Source: Hyphomonas sp. (GTDB taxonomy: Bacteria > Pseudomonadota > Alphaproteobacteria > Caulobacterales > Hyphomonadaceae). Taken from it: DNA of 64,000 nucleotides. The position numbers and the translations under genes are program-made. Shown piece by piece: positions 1 to 9,431 of this stretch (its first letter is position 1; every line of letters starts with the position of its first letter). The notes beneath the pieces are model-generated. The model was not told the DNA's origin. It made no database searches and saw only the letters and a program-made list of their open reading frames with translations. The stretch is from the NCBI RefSeq assembly GCF_016125515.1, contig NZ_WGLO01000013.1:29156-93155 (forward strand). The letters are read 5' to 3'.

Positions 1-253
1 GGGCGGACCGCTCAGCCCACGGATTATCCAGGCGCGGATGCAGATGCTGCGCGGTGTGCTGGGCCTGCCCGAAACGGCGACGCCGCATGCGCTTCGCCAC
101 GCCTTTGCGACGCACTTGCTCGCCAATGGCGCGGACCTGCGTGCGATCCAGTCCCTTCTGGGCCACGCCTCGTTGTCGACGACCCAGGTCTACACCGCTG
201 TGGATTCAAGCCGGCTGCGCGCCGTGCATGCCGCCGCCCACCCCCGGGCCTGA
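1..253 (+). CDS. xerC: Tyrosine recombinase XerC, C-terminal end only
   Basis: Reading frame open from base 2 to a TGA at 251-253; the gene starts before the window. The 83 visible residues carry the C-terminal catalytic block of tyrosine recombinases: [10 protein letters not shown] (the H-x-x-R box), then [14 protein letters not shown], which supplies the second histidine and the tyrosine nucleophile. XerC, with XerD, resolves chromosome dimers at dif. XerC rather than XerD or a phage integrase is inferred from the [11 protein letters not shown] motif and the housekeeping neighbours (hemW, rdgB). It is convergent with hemW, with 2 bases between the stop codons. Confidence 0.85.
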   Translation, partial: GGPLSPRIIQARMQMLRGVLGLPETATPHALRHAFATHLLANGADLRAIQSLLGHASLSTTQVYTAVDSSRLRAVHAAAHPRA

Positions 254-255
254 CG

Positions 256-1428
256 TCAAGGACTGAGCGCTGCCGTGATGGCATCGGCCAGCAGACGCCC
301 CGCCGGTGTGAGGCGCAGCTCTGCGCCCTGCATCTCCGCCCAGCCCTTTTCGACGAACACATCGATCTTGTCCTTGGCGAGCGGCGCGCCCGCCACCGTT
401 TCGATCCGGCGCAGGTCAATGCCCTCCCCCGCCCGCAGGCCCATGGCGAGAAGCTCGCGGGAAATCTCGAGCTCGGTCAGCTTGGCGGCATTTCCCCAGC
501 CATTCTGCAAGGCTTGGATGTTGGCGATGTAGGGTTCGGGGCGGCGTTCCGCCTCGCTCGCATAACGGCTGCCGCCGACCGTGATCCGGCCATGCGCGCC
601 GGGGCCGACACCGATCCAGTCACCACCGCGCCAATAGATCAGATTGTGCCGGGACTGATGCTGCGGTGAGGCGGCATGGTTGGACACTTCATAGGCCGGC
701 ATCCCGGCGGCCTGTGTTACGCTCTGCGTCAGTTCGTAGAGGTCCGCCTGCGCATCATCCTCCATCGGCTTGATATCGCCGCGGCCGACAGCCAGGCCGA
801 ACGGCGTCTTCGGCTCGAAGGTCAGTTCGTACAGGGACAGATGAGGCGCGCCGAGTGCCAGTGCGTCCTTCAACTCCATCTCCCAGCTCGCCGGGCTTTG
901 CCCGGGACGCGCATAGATGAGGTCGATCGATACCGACGGAAACACTTTCAGCGCCCGGCTGACCGCCTCGGCGGCCGACACCGCATCATGATCGCGCCCA
1001 AGAAAAGCGAGCGACGCATCGCGCAGCGACTGCACGCCGATCGAAAGACGCGTGACACCGGCGCGCTGCAGTCCCACGAGATCGGCCCGCAGCACATCGT
1101 TCGGATTGGCCTCCAGCGTGATCTCAGCGCCGCGCTTGATGCCGAAGGCCTCTGCGGCGGCCAGAAGGATCGTGCCCATCTCGTCCGGTCGCAGCAAGGC
1201 CGGCGTGCCGCCGCCGAAATAGATCGTGTCGAGCGCACCGTGATCGGGCATCCGGGGGCGGTGCGCGTGGACGTCTGCGGCAATGGCCTCGACCAGCGGG
1301 CCACTGTCGCGGTCCTTGGCGGCGTAGACGTTGAAATCGCAATAGGGGCATATGCGGGTGCAATACGGCCAGTGCACGTAGAGCCCGAAGCCGAAGTGCG
1401 GTCCGAAAGGCGCAGGGGTTGGGGTCAC
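256..1428 (-). CDS. hemW: Radical SAM heme chaperone HemW
   Basis: 390 residues, the usual HemW length. The radical SAM cluster motif is at residues 23-30 (CTRICPYC, C-x3-C-x2-C), followed by DF; further SAM-binding features include YFGGGTP and LEANPN. HemW binds heme and an Fe-S cluster and is thought to insert heme into respiratory proteins. The family was long annotated as oxygen-independent coproporphyrinogen oxidase, but true HemN has a different N-terminus. The start overlaps the rdgB stop by 4 bases (ATGA), so the two are translationally coupled; rdgB-hemW adjacency is common in alphaproteobacteria. Confidence 0.93.
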   Translation of the reverse strand: MTPTPAPFGPHFGFGLYVHWPYCTRICPYCDFNVYAAKDRDSGPLVEAIAADVHAHRPRMPDHGALDTIYFGGGTPALLRPDEMGTILLAAAEAFGIKRGAEITLEANPNDVLRADLVGLQRAGVTRLSIGVQSLRDASLAFLGRDHDAVSAAEAVSRALKVFPSVSIDLIYARPGQSPASWEMELKDALALGAPHLSLYELTFEPKTPFGLAVGRGDIKPMEDDAQADLYELTQSVTQAAGMPAYEVSNHAASPQHQSRHNLIYWRGGDWIGVGPGAHGRITVGGSRYASEAERRPEPYIANIQALQNGWGNAAKLTELEISRELLAMGLRAGEGIDLRRIETVAGAPLAKDKIDVFVEKGWAEMQGAELRLTPAGRLLADAITAALSP

Positions 1429-2048
1429 GGCAGGAGCGCCGCGCGAAGTTTCTTCACCGCAGCGGCGCGGTGGCTCATCGCATGCTTCCGGTCGGGGTCC
1501 ATTTCACCGAACGTGATCGTCTCGCCATCGGCGACGAAGACCGGGTCATACCCGAAGCCATGCGTGCCCCTCGGCGGCCAGACCAGCTTGCCGTGCACAT
1601 CGCCTTCAAACACGGCCTCTCGTCCGTCCGGCCAGACGACCGCCAGGGCGCAGACAAACCGGGCCGACCGGTCGGCCGATCCGCTGGCGGCCAGTTCGGC
1701 CTCGACGCGCTCCATGGCGCGGTAAAAATCGCGCGGCTCGCCCGCCCAGCGGGCGGAATATATGCCCGGTGCGCCGTCCAGCGCAGTCACCGCCAGTCCG
1801 GAATCGTCCGACAGGGCCGGCAACCCGGTCGCCTTGGTCGCGGCGCGCGCTTTCAGCAGCGCATTTCCCGCAAAAGTTGCTTCGGTTTCCTCGGGCTCAT
1901 CCAGGCCCAACTCGAGTGCCGAGACCACCTGAAACCCGTGCGGTTCGAACAGGGCCTTCAATTCTTCGACCTTGCCGGCGTTATGGGTAGCCGCCAGAAG
2001 GCGTCCGGGGGCGAGCCTCTGCGACGATTCGGCGGAAATAACTGCCAT
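1425..2048 (-). CDS. rdgB: dITP/XTP pyrophosphatase RdgB (HAM1 family)
   Basis: 207 residues. The N-terminal [13 protein letters not shown] is the nucleotide-binding motif of the Ham1/RdgB family; [10 protein letters not shown] and GFGYDPVF are the two other conserved blocks. The enzyme hydrolyses non-canonical purine triphosphates (dITP, XTP, dHAPTP) to monophosphates so they are not incorporated into DNA or RNA. It is the first gene of a two-gene operon with hemW (4-base overlap) and is divergent from the DUF2975 gene across about 105 bases. Confidence 0.93.
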   Translation of the reverse strand: MAVISAESSQRLAPGRLLAATHNAGKVEELKALFEPHGFQVVSALELGLDEPEETEATFAGNALLKARAATKATGLPALSDDSGLAVTALDGAPGIYSARWAGEPRDFYRAMERVEAELAASGSADRSARFVCALAVVWPDGREAVFEGDVHGKLVWPPRGTHGFGYDPVFVADGETITFGEMDPDRKHAMSHRAAAVKKLRAALLP

Positions 2049-2153
2049 AATGGCTCCATTCTTGCGTTGTGCGCGAACTCATATATCGTTATTCGGTAAT
2101 ATTGGGACAAGGTTCACGCTGAGTCCCGTTTCATAAACCATCAAGGATAGAGG

Positions 2154-2699
2154 GTGAAAAGACCACGCATGCCAATCACCGGTCGCAACTCCATGGCAGA
2201 AATCATGACCGTGCTCGTCACGGTCGCCATGTGGATCGTGGGCGCGATGGGCGTGATCGGCATTCCGGTCCTCGGAATCGGCCTGGCCGCCAGCCTGTCG
2301 GGCGGCACGACCGAGTTCTCCGGAATCAAGGCGCTGGCGGACGGTGTGGTGCCGGGCCAACTGGTGATCGGGCTTGCGGGCCTCATCGTCATCGTCCCTG
2401 GCGTGATCTACATATGCCTGCAATTGCGCCGCATCCTCCTGACCCTGGCCGACGGCGACCCGTTCGTGCCGGAGAATGCCCGGCGCCTGTCGAGCATCGG
2501 CATTGTGATCGCGATCATGGAACTGATCCGTATCCTCACCGTGATGGTCGTGCGCCTGGTTCCCACGCTGGTGGGAGACGAGCCGCCGCGCATGTCGACT
2601 CAGTTCATACTGTGGATATCGGTTGCAGCACTGTTCGTGCTTTCCCAAGTTTTCCGCGAAGGCACCCGCCTGCGCGACGAAGAAAAAATGACCATCTGA
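2154..2699 (+). CDS. DUF2975-family membrane protein
   Basis: 181 residues with four hydrophobic segments (about 20-50, 75-95, 115-140 and 150-170 in the GTG-start numbering). The core LRRILLTLADGDPFVPENARRLSSIG is typical of DUF2975, a family almost always encoded next to a small Cro/CI-type HTH protein, as here. Start: GTG at 2154 with AAGGA at 2141-2145; ATG at 2169 is an alternative. Function is unknown; by analogy with the YoaS/YozG pairs the membrane protein probably acts with its regulator. It ends 16 bases before the HTH gene. Confidence 0.75.
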   Translation: MKRPRMPITGRNSMAEIMTVLVTVAMWIVGAMGVIGIPVLGIGLAASLSGGTTEFSGIKALADGVVPGQLVIGLAGLIVIVPGVIYICLQLRRILLTLADGDPFVPENARRLSSIGIVIAIMELIRILTVMVVRLVPTLVGDEPPRMSTQFILWISVAALFVLSQVFREGTRLRDEEKMTI

Positions 2700-2715
2700 G
2701 GAGCGCCCTAGGCAT

Positions 2716-2955
2716 ATGACCATTCGTGTGACCCTCGACCGAGTTCTGCTGGAGCGACGCATGTCGCTCACGGAACTTTCCGAACGCGTCGGCGTGACGT
2801 TGGCCAATCTCTCCATCCTGAAAACCGGCAAGGCCAAGGCCATCCGCTTCTCGACGCTGGAAGCCCTTTGCCGGGAGCTGAAATGCCAGCCCGGCGACAT
2901 TCTCGTGTTCGACACGGAAGACGAAGAAGGTGCCCGGCGGGTTGCCGCGGAGTAA
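2716..2955 (+). CDS. YozG-like Cro/CI-family HTH regulator
   Basis: 79 residues, essentially only an HTH domain. LTELSERVGVTLANLSILKTGKAKAIRFSTLEALCRELKCQPGDIL matches the short YozG/HTH_26 type in which recognition helix and 'C-x-P-GD-[IL]' tail are conserved. It is the standard partner of the DUF2975 protein 16 bases upstream, so the two form an operon. Probably a transcriptional regulator controlled by, or controlling, the membrane protein; the target is not known. Confidence 0.8.
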   Translation: MTIRVTLDRVLLERRMSLTELSERVGVTLANLSILKTGKAKAIRFSTLEALCRELKCQPGDILVFDTEDEEGARRVAAE

Positions 2956-3034
2956 ATTGCTCTGTCGCCGCGGCTAGATTCAAGGCATCTTGCCCCAGAC
3001 CGGAGCTCCGAAACGGCGCTCATGGGCGAAAGGA

Positions 3035-3767
3035 ATGGACAACCACCAACCGGTATTCGGACGCCTTCGGCGTGACCTGAATTCGGCTGTCCGGCTTTCC
3101 GAGATCAATTTTCAATGCAGAGGTTCTGCGACACGCTCGGCCTCCGGATGATGAGCATTTACATGTTCCTCCTATCAGCGCGGCCGATTTCGGGTCGGAC
3201 ATATTCATCTATGCCTTCGGCTATCCACAGGAATGGTCGGCGAAATACAGGAGTGAGATTCTCAAGTACGTCGACCCGCTACGCCGGCTCTCCATCCAGC
3301 GCACCCATCCATTCTGGTGGTCGGAAATTGCATACCTGACTCGTCTGGCCCCGGATGAAACCGAATACATAAAGGCTGCAAGAGCGGCAAACCTTCCGGA
3401 AGGCAGTTGCGTTCCAGTTTTCGGACCGAACGCCCACAATGGATATTGCACCGCGAGTTTTGGAGAGGAACCGCCGCATACTGACGATCAACTGATCACG
3501 GAAATCCACGCAGCCTGCCAGTTTGCGCACCTGCGCTTCTGCGACCTGATCCTGAAATCCCTTCCCGCGTCGACAACATTGTCCGACCGTGATCGGCAGA
3601 TCGTTGGCCGGGTGGTCCGTGGGCAATCAAATCAGAATGTTGCTTCGCAGCTCGCGCTGTCCACGAACACGATAGATACCTACGTGCGTCGCTGTTTTGA
3701 CAAGCTTGGTGTTAATGATCGGGTCACTGCAGGATTGAGAGGGCTCGCCCTCGGACTTGTCGATTGA
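3035..3767 (+). pseudogene. LuxR-type autoinducer-binding regulator, broken by two frameshifts
   Basis: Three reading frames must be joined to obtain one LuxR-family protein. Frame A begins at ATG 3035 (MDNHQPVFGRLRRDLNSAV) and loses register near the T run at 3108-3111. Frame B reads QRFCDTLGLRMMSIYMFL up to about 3165-3180. Frame C then runs open to the stop at 3765-3767. Frame C holds the core of the autoinducer-binding domain (YPQEWSAKY, YVDPL, RTHPFWWSEI) and a GerE-type HTH (TLSDRDRQIVGRVVRGQSNQ, then VASQLALSTNTIDTYVRRCF). Each break corresponds to one missing base. No luxI-type synthase is nearby, so the ancestor was a LuxR solo. The HTH alone could still start at TTG 3579 (62 residues). 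Confidence 0.75.
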
Positions 3768-3869
3768 TCCTGCGCCCGACTGCACGGCCTTATGCCTCAG
3801 TCAGCTTTTTCGCTGGTGTCATGGATTTCTATGGCAAGCGACATTCTTGGATCAGATATAATGAGTCCC

Positions 3870-4184
3870 ATGAGTTGGATGAACGTCATTGCGTCGGAGT
3901 TGCCCCGTATGCGGCTCTATGCGTCCGCAGCGCTGGGCAGCCCGGTCGACGGCGATCTCGCCGTCGAAAAGGCGCTTGGCCCATTTTTCATCACTTACCT
4001 GCCCGGAAAGCCGGACCGGATGGTCCTGTTCCGGCTGCTCGACCTCGGCATCCGCAGCACGACCTCCCTGACGGACTTCGAACGCGAAGAGCTGCTCAAG
4101 CACATGGCCGGTTTCGATCCGTCCGAAGCGGGTGACATTGTCGAGTGGGATCCCACCCGGTCGCTAATGCGTTCAACCAGCTAA
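3870..4184 (+). CDS. PhyR-like sigma-mimic protein without receiver (hypothetical)
   Basis: About 104 residues from ATG 3870. The segment [20 protein letters not shown] followed by [10 protein letters not shown] resembles the sigma-2-like N-terminus of PhyR, the anti-anti-sigma of the alphaproteobacterial general stress response (typical form: LRRYARALTG, then sxxGDxxVxxxLeal). There is no receiver and no clear sigma-4 region, so PhyR itself is excluded. A perfect TATAAT at 3857-3862 lies 7 bases before ATG 3870 and would give a leaderless mRNA; ATG 3861 and ATG 3792 are other possible starts, none with a good Shine-Dalgarno sequence. The stop overlaps that of rph by 12 bases (convergent). 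The assignment is inference from pattern only. Confidence 0.5.
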   Translation: MSWMNVIASELPRMRLYASAALGSPVDGDLAVEKALGPFFITYLPGKPDRMVLFRLLDLGIRSTTSLTDFEREELLKHMAGFDPSEAGDIVEWDPTRSLMRSTS

Positions 4185-4901
4185 GACGGCGCGCTGGGCG
4201 GCAAACAGCTCATTGCAGCCCTTCTCCGCCAGCGCAATCATCGCCTCCAGCTCAGCGCGCGTCATCGGGCGGGCTTCGCCGGTGCCCTGCACCTCGATGA
4301 ACCCGCCATCCGAGCTCATGACCACGTTCATGTCGGCTTCACCGCTGGAATCTTCAGGATAATCAACGTCCAGCACCGGATGGTTCTGGAAGAGGCCGAC
4401 CGAAATGGCCGCCGCCTGTTTCTGGACCGGATCTGCCTTGATCACACCCTCGCGCTGCAGGTAGCGGCAGGCGAGCGCCAGCGCGACAAAGCCGCCGGTG
4501 ATCGAGGCCGTCCGCGTACCACCATCCGCCTGCACCACGTCGCAGTCGATGGTGATCGTGTTCTCGCCGAGCGCGGCAAGATCGATGACCGAACGCATCG
4601 AGCGGCCGATCAGGCGCTGGATTTCCTGGGTCCGGCCGGACTGCTTACCGGCGGCCGCTTCCCGGCGTCCCCGCGTATGGGTGGCGCGCGGCAGCATGCC
4701 GTACTCGCCGGTCACCCAGCCCTGCCCCTTGCCTTTCATCCAGCCCGGCACACCCTTTTCCCAGCTGGCCGTGCACAAGACCTGCGTATGGCCGAACTTG
4801 GCGAGGCAGGATCCTTCGGCATATCGGGTCACCCCGGTCTCGAGGGAAATGGGGCGCAATTCGTCGAAAGCGCGCCCGGACGGGCGGAGAAGGCTGGGCA
4901 T
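4173..4901 (-). CDS. rph: Ribonuclease PH
   Basis: 242 residues, standard length. [20 protein letters not shown] and [19 protein letters not shown] are the signature N-terminal blocks of RNase [19 protein letters not shown] and [19 protein letters not shown] are the phosphate and RNA-binding core. The phosphorolytic 3'-5' exonuclease trims tRNA 3' ends and degrades structured RNA. In many alphaproteobacteria rph is adjacent to hrcA and rdgB/hemW; here the same genes are present but interrupted by fhs and the SdpR/SdpI pair. Divergent from fhs. Confidence 0.95.
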   Translation of the reverse strand: MPSLLRPSGRAFDELRPISLETGVTRYAEGSCLAKFGHTQVLCTASWEKGVPGWMKGKGQGWVTGEYGMLPRATHTRGRREAAAGKQSGRTQEIQRLIGRSMRSVIDLAALGENTITIDCDVVQADGGTRTASITGGFVALALACRYLQREGVIKADPVQKQAAAISVGLFQNHPVLDVDYPEDSSGEADMNVVMSSDGGFIEVQGTGEARPMTRAELEAMIALAEKGCNELFAAQRAVLAG

Positions 4902-4993
4902 GACGCGGAATCCTTATAGGTTCCGGCCTGATTTGCGGGTTTTGTGCGGCATGTCCACACCCAAAGGACGTGCTGGAGGAGTAAAGGCCGGAC

Positions 4994-6664
4994 ATGGCGA
5001 GTGATATCGAGATTGCGCGGGCCGCCAAGAAGCAGCCCATTCTGGACATTGCCGAACGCGCCGGCATCCCTGCAGGCGAAGTCATGCCCTACGGCCACGA
5101 CAAGGCCAAGCTGTCAGCCCGGTTCATCAAGGGCCTGCGCCCGCAGAATCTTGGCAAGCTGATCCTCGTCACCGCAATCAACCCTACCGCCGCCGGCGAA
5201 GGCAAGACTACGACCTCGATCGGCCTCGCCGATGCGCTCGCCCGTATCGGTGCCAGGACGATGCTCTGCCTGCGCGAGCCGTCACTTGGCCCCTGCTTCG
5301 GCATGAAAGGCGGCGCGACCGGGGGCGGCCTCTCGCAGGTCGTGCCGATGGACGATATCAACCTGCACTTCACCGGCGACTTCCATGCCATCACGGCCGC
5401 GCACAACCTGCTCGCCGCCATGGTCGACAATCACATCCATTGGGGCCACAGCCCGCGGATCGATCCGTCGCGGGTCACCTGGCGCCGCGTGCTGGATATG
5501 AACGACCGCAGCCTGCGCAGCGTCGTGTCCGGACTGGGCGGACCGAGCAACGGCACGCCGTCCGAAACCGGATTCGACATCACGGTCGCCTCCGAAGTGA
5601 TGGCCATCCTGTGCCTCGCCCGCGATGCTGGCGACCTCGAATCCCGCCTTGCACGGATCATTGTCGGCTACACCCGCGAACGCGAGGCCGTCACGGCAGC
5701 AGACATCAAAGCCGTGGGCGCCATGATGGTGCTGCTCAAGGACGCGATCCAACCCAATCTCGTGCAAACGCTGGAGAACAATCCCGCGCTCATTCATGGC
5801 GGCCCTTTCGCCAACATCGCGCACGGTAGCAATTCGGTGATCGCCACACAGGCCGGCATGAAGATGGCCGACTATGTTGTCACCGAAGCCGGCTTCGGCG
5901 CCGATCTCGGTGCCGAGAAGTTCCTCAACATCAAATGCCGCCAGGCCCATCTGACCCCGGACGCGGCCGTGCTGGTCGCGACTGTCCGTGCCCTGAAGAT
6001 GCATGGCGGGCTTGCGAAGGAGGATCTGGCGACTGTGAGCTACAGCGCACTCGAAAACGGATTGTCCAATCTGGGCCGCCATATCGAAAACCTGCGCCAG
6101 TTCGGGCTTCCGGTCGTCGTTGCCGTCAACCGCTTCACCACCGACACCTCCGGCGAGCTGGCCGCAATCGAAGCCTACTGCGCCAAGGTCGGCGTGCCGG
6201 TGGCGCTGTGTACGCACTGGGCCGAAGGCGGCCGCGGCGCCGAAACGCTCGCCCGCACGGTCATCGACCTGACCGCCCAGCGCCAGGAGCCGTTCCAGCT
6301 GCTCTATCCGGACGACATGCCCCTCTTCGAGAAGATCGAGACGGTCGCCAAACGCATCTACCGCGCCGCACGTGTCGAGGCGCCGCGCGCTGTGCTGAGC
6401 CAGTTGAAAGCCTGGGAAGCCGCCGGCTTTGGCAAGCTGCCGGTTTGCATGGCCAAGACGCAGTACAGCTTCTCCACCGACCCTTCCCTGCTGGGTGCTC
6501 CGGAAGGCCATGTCGTGCGCCTGCGCGAGGTGCGCCTGTCCGCGGGGGCAGGTTTCGTGGCCGCGATCTGCGGGGACATCATGACGATGCCCGGCCTGCC
6601 CCGCCGCCCCGCCGCCGAGGGCATGCACCTCAATGCAGGCGGCCAGATCGAAGGCCTGCACTGA
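4994..6664 (+). CDS. fhs: Formate-tetrahydrofolate ligase
   Basis: 556 residues, normal for the family. The P-loop [12 protein letters not shown] lies at residues 63-74, followed by [19 protein letters not shown] and [11 protein letters not shown], all diagnostic. The enzyme makes 10-formyl-THF from formate, THF and ATP in the cytoplasm, feeding purine and fMet synthesis and one-carbon metabolism. Start ATG 4994 with GGAGGAG at 4974-4980, a slightly long spacing. Monocistronic by appearance: divergent from rph, and followed by an independent promoter for the ArsR-type gene. Confidence 0.96.
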   Translation: MASDIEIARAAKKQPILDIAERAGIPAGEVMPYGHDKAKLSARFIKGLRPQNLGKLILVTAINPTAAGEGKTTTSIGLADALARIGARTMLCLREPSLGPCFGMKGGATGGGLSQVVPMDDINLHFTGDFHAITAAHNLLAAMVDNHIHWGHSPRIDPSRVTWRRVLDMNDRSLRSVVSGLGGPSNGTPSETGFDITVASEVMAILCLARDAGDLESRLARIIVGYTREREAVTAADIKAVGAMMVLLKDAIQPNLVQTLENNPALIHGGPFANIAHGSNSVIATQAGMKMADYVVTEAGFGADLGAEKFLNIKCRQAHLTPDAAVLVATVRALKMHGGLAKEDLATVSYSALENGLSNLGRHIENLRQFGLPVVVAVNRFTTDTSGELAAIEAYCAKVGVPVALCTHWAEGGRGAETLARTVIDLTAQRQEPFQLLYPDDMPLFEKIETVAKRIYRAARVEAPRAVLSQLKAWEAAGFGKLPVCMAKTQYSFSTDPSLLGAPEGHVVRLREVRLSAGAGFVAAICGDIMTMPGLPRRPAAEGMHLNAGGQIEGLH

Positions 6665-6692
6665 AGCTGTTTAGCCAAAATAGAAAATAGGC

Positions 6693-6727
6693 TTGCTGGC
6701 GATTAGCATTTTTGCTAATTAGCAGAC
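6693..6727 (+). promoter_or_regulatory. Promoter and ArsR-type operator of the SdpR/SdpI-like operon
   Basis: TTGCTG at 6693-6698 and TAATTA at 6716-6721 are spaced 17 bases apart. A perfect 7-base inverted repeat, ATTAGCA (6702-6708) and TGCTAAT (6713-6719) separated by TTTT, sits between and over the -10. Such AT-rich dyads are typical ArsR-family operators, so the downstream regulator probably represses itself. The predicted transcription start falls on or next to ATG 6728, which has no Shine-Dalgarno sequence: a leaderless mRNA is likely. Confidence 0.55.
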
Positions 6728-7024
6728 ATGGAAAATTCCGTCTTCAAGGCCCTGGCCCACCCGGCCCGCCGTCAAGTCCTGACAATGCTGCGCAAAGGCC
6801 CCCGCCTTGCCGGCGATCTTGCGGCCGAATTCGAGGCGAGCTGGCCGACGATGAGCCGGCACCTCGCCGTGCTCAAGGACGCCGACCTGATCACCGCCGA
6901 GCGGCAAGGCAACCAGATCCTCTACCGCGTCAACACGAGCGTCCTGGAGGACGCCGCCTCCGCCCTGCTCGGCCTGATCGGCCGGGACGAAGGAGACGAT
7001 CAACTGAAGGAAGCTGCCGAATGA
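6728..7024 (+). CDS. ArsR-family repressor, SdpR-like
   Basis: 98 residues forming one winged helix: FKALAHPARRQVLTMLRKGP, the recognition region WPTMSRHLAVLKDADLI, and the wing GNQILYRVN. No cysteine metal-binding site is present, so it is not a metal sensor; it matches the SdpR type, whose repression is relieved by the membrane protein SdpI. The next gene is indeed an SdpI-like protein, overlapping by 4 bases (ATGA). It is expected to bind the inverted repeat directly upstream and repress its own operon. Confidence 0.88.
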   Translation: MENSVFKALAHPARRQVLTMLRKGPRLAGDLAAEFEASWPTMSRHLAVLKDADLITAERQGNQILYRVNTSVLEDAASALLGLIGRDEGDDQLKEAAE

Positions 7025-7728
7025 AACCCTTTGCAAAAACCGGACTCATCTGGACCGCAGGCGCAGTTCTCGTCACGTCGCTGATCACTGCCGGAACCTG
7101 GACCTCGCTGCCTGCCACCGGCGAAATCCCGGTGCATTGGGGACCGGACGGCACGCCGGACCGCTTTGGGGGGCATCTGGAAGCGGGCCTGACCCTGCTG
7201 GCGATGCCTGTGATCAGCCTGTTCGTGGGCCTGATCCTCGCTTTGGCGCCCAGCTTTGATCCCCGCAAGGAGAATATCGAAAAGGGCCGGCGCGCCTATC
7301 TCGCGGTCTGGATCAGCGTCATGCTGCTGCTCGTGCTGGTACACGGCGGCGTCGCGCGCATGATGACCGCGGGGCCGGAGGCCGAGTCGGGCAGCTTTGT
7401 CCGCTGGGTGATCGCAGGCAGCGCGCTCATGATCATCGTGATCGGCAATTACCTGCCCAAGACGCGCTCCAGCTTCTTTTTCGGCGTCCGCACGCCCTGG
7501 ACCCTGTCTTCGGACATCGCCTGGGAGAAAACCCACCGGTTTGCCGGCCCGCTGTTCATGCTGGCGGGCGGGCTGGGCCTTGCCGGCGCCTTCCTGTTCA
7601 ACGGCATCTGGCTGGCCCTGCAGCTGTCGGCGCTGATCATGGCGGCGGCCCTCGTTTCGGTCGTTTACTCCTATTTTGCCTGGAAAGGCGCCGCCGACCG
7701 CGACGATGGCACCGGCCTGACCGTCTGA
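7021..7728 (+). CDS. SdpI-family membrane protein (DUF1648 + SdpI)
   Basis: 235 residues, six predicted membrane segments. The N-terminal part (IPVHWGPDGTPDRFGG) is a DUF1648 signature; the C-terminal part (NYLPKTRSSFFFGVRTPWTL) is the SdpI signature NxLPK-x-x-x-N/S-x-x-x-GIRTPWTL. In Bacillus SdpI confers immunity to the toxin SdpC and sequesters SdpR; no toxin gene is visible here, and alphaproteobacterial SdpR/SdpI pairs are of unknown purpose. Start chosen at ATG 7021, coupled to the regulator stop (7022-7024); the frame stays open upstream but that part is the regulator gene. Confidence 0.88.
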   Translation: MKPFAKTGLIWTAGAVLVTSLITAGTWTSLPATGEIPVHWGPDGTPDRFGGHLEAGLTLLAMPVISLFVGLILALAPSFDPRKENIEKGRRAYLAVWISVMLLLVLVHGGVARMMTAGPEAESGSFVRWVIAGSALMIIVIGNYLPKTRSSFFFGVRTPWTLSSDIAWEKTHRFAGPLFMLAGGLGLAGAFLFNGIWLALQLSALIMAAALVSVVYSYFAWKGAADRDDGTGLTV

Positions 7729-7743
7729 ACGGCTATTGAACAC

Positions 7744-8862
7744 ATGGCCTGCGCTCCTTACTCCATGAGCATGGCCGAGCGTTTCGAAACAGAATCCCTC
7801 ATGCAGCGCCTCGATCAGCGCTCCCGCGACATTTTCCGGGAGATAGTCGAAGGCTATCTCGCAAGCGGCGAGCCGGTCGGCTCACGCACCCTGTCCAAGG
7901 GCGGCATCCACCTTTCCCCGGCCTCCATCCGCAACGTGATGGCCGATCTCGCCGAACTGGGCCTGCTGGACGCGCCCCATGTCTCGGCTGGCCGCACGCC
8001 GACCCACAAGGGGCTGCGCCTCTTCGTGGACGGGTTCCTCGAGTATGGCGAGCCATCCAGGCAGGACAAGAATGCGATCGAAGAGCGCCTCGCGGCCGCC
8101 GGGGCTGACCTGGAACGTGTGCTGGGCGAGGCGTCCGACATCCTGTCCGGCCTGACTGGCGGCGCCGGGCTCGTCTCCTCCCCCACCCGCGACGCCCCCG
8201 TGCGCCATGTGGAATTCGTTCCGCTGGCCGGCGGCGACGCGCTGTGCGTGCTGGTCACCGACGACGGCGACGTCGAAAACCGCTTCATCAAGGTGCCGGA
8301 GGGCCTGCCGGTCACTACGCTGATCGAAGCCGGCAATTACCTCTCCACCCGCCTCAAGGGCCGCACCCTCGCCGAAGCAACTAATGAAGTGCGCGAGGAA
8401 TTGCGCACCCGCCGCGCCGCGCTGGACAGCGCCGCCGCCACGCTGGTCGAAGCCGGCCTTGCCCAATGGGGCGGCGATGCGCCCGGCCGGGGTCGCAGCC
8501 TGATCGTGCGCGGGCGCGCCAATCTCCTGGAGGACTCCAAGGCGGCTGAGGATCTCGACCGTGTGCGCCAGCTGTTCAACGAGCTTGAACGCCAGCAGAG
8601 CCTCCTCGAAATACTCGACACGACACGGGGCGCCGAGGGCGTGCGCCTTTTCATCGGGTCGGAGAACAGGCTTTTCCCGTTATCGGGTTCAAGTGTGATA
8701 GTGGCTCCCTATATGGGGGGCACTAAGCAGGTGATCGGGGCACTCGGCGTGATCGGGCCAACACGGCTCAATTATGCCCGGGTTATCCCGATGGTCGATT
8801 ATACCGCGAAAGTGGTCGGCGAAATCCTCGCTGGCCGGCGCGGCAAGGATGGGAAGTCATGA
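7744..8862 (+). CDS. hrcA: Heat-inducible transcription repressor HrcA
   Basis: 372 residues. The N-terminal winged helix contains [20 protein letters not shown], then EPVGSRTL and [18 protein letters not shown]; the C-terminal core has VIVAPYMGG and [20 protein letters not shown], all standard HrcA blocks. HrcA represses chaperonin genes by binding CIRCE elements and is itself folded by GroEL. No CIRCE is seen in the 15 bases before this gene or anywhere else in the window, so its targets (usually groESL) lie elsewhere. ATG 7744, 7765 and 7771 are possible starts, none with a strong ribosome site. Coupled to grpE by ATGA. Confidence 0.95.
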   Translation: MACAPYSMSMAERFETESLMQRLDQRSRDIFREIVEGYLASGEPVGSRTLSKGGIHLSPASIRNVMADLAELGLLDAPHVSAGRTPTHKGLRLFVDGFLEYGEPSRQDKNAIEERLAAAGADLERVLGEASDILSGLTGGAGLVSSPTRDAPVRHVEFVPLAGGDALCVLVTDDGDVENRFIKVPEGLPVTTLIEAGNYLSTRLKGRTLAEATNEVREELRTRRAALDSAAATLVEAGLAQWGGDAPGRGRSLIVRGRANLLEDSKAAEDLDRVRQLFNELERQQSLLEILDTTRGAEGVRLFIGSENRLFPLSGSSVIVAPYMGGTKQVIGALGVIGPTRLNYARVIPMVDYTAKVVGEILAGRRGKDGKS

Positions 8863-9431
8863 GCGATACTTCGAACACAGGCGAAACGACGGATATCGAA
8901 ACCGCCCCCGAGGCTGCGGCCGCCGAAACCCCGGCGCCGGCCCCGACACCCCAAGAGGTGATTGCAACCCTTGAGGCCGAGAAGCGGGAACTGAACGACA
9001 AGTTCCTCCGCCTCTTTGCGGACCTCGACAACACCCGCAAGCGCGCGGAGCGTGAAGTGGCCGAAGCGCGCGTCTATGCCATCGGCAAGTTTGCAGCCGA
9101 CCTTCTCAACGTGGCCGACAATCTCGCCCGCGCCCTGGCCGCCCTGCCGCAGGCCGAGCGCGAGACGCTGACCGATGCGGGCAAGAACCTGCTCGGCGGC
9201 ATCGAGATGACCGAGAAGGAACTGCACACCGTACTGACGCGCTACAATGTCGTGCCGGTCGACGCCGCCCCCGGCGCCCCGTTCGACCCGAACGTGCACC
9301 AGGCTGTGGCGCAGATCCCGTCCGACCAGCCCGCCGGCACCATCGCGCAGCTCTTCCAGCCCGGCTGGCGCATCGGCGAACGCACCCTGCGCGCCGCCAT
9401 GGTCGCCGTCAGCGCGGGCCCGGCGAACTAG
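8859..9431 (+). CDS. grpE: Nucleotide exchange factor GrpE
   Basis: 190 residues: an acidic, disordered Ala/Pro/Glu-rich N-terminus to about residue 35, a long coiled-coil helix ([20 protein letters not shown] and onward), and the C-terminal beta domain with FDPNVHQAV and [14 protein letters not shown]. It releases ADP from DnaK, encoded 2.4 kb downstream. The start overlaps hrcA by 4 bases. The stop TAG shares a palindromic CTAG (9428-9431) with the stop codon of the opposite gene. Confidence 0.95.
   Translation: MSDTSNTGETTDIETAPEAAAAETPAPAPTPQEVIATLEAEKRELNDKFLRLFADLDNTRKRAEREVAEARVYAIGKFAADLLNVADNLARALAALPQAERETLTDAGKNLLGGIEMTEKELHTVLTRYNVVPVDAAPGAPFDPNVHQAVAQIPSDQPAGTIAQLFQPGWRIGERTLRAAMVAVSAGPAN

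Noticed and set aside
2079..3023. Long minus-strand frame over the DUF2975 and HTH genes
   Set aside because: It overlaps two recognisable plus-strand genes entirely and has low-complexity His/Asp/Arg composition.
7729..7743. CIRCE element upstream of hrcA
   Set aside because: Only 15 bases separate the genes, and no TTAGCACTC/GAGTGCTAA pair was seen there or upstream of dnaK.
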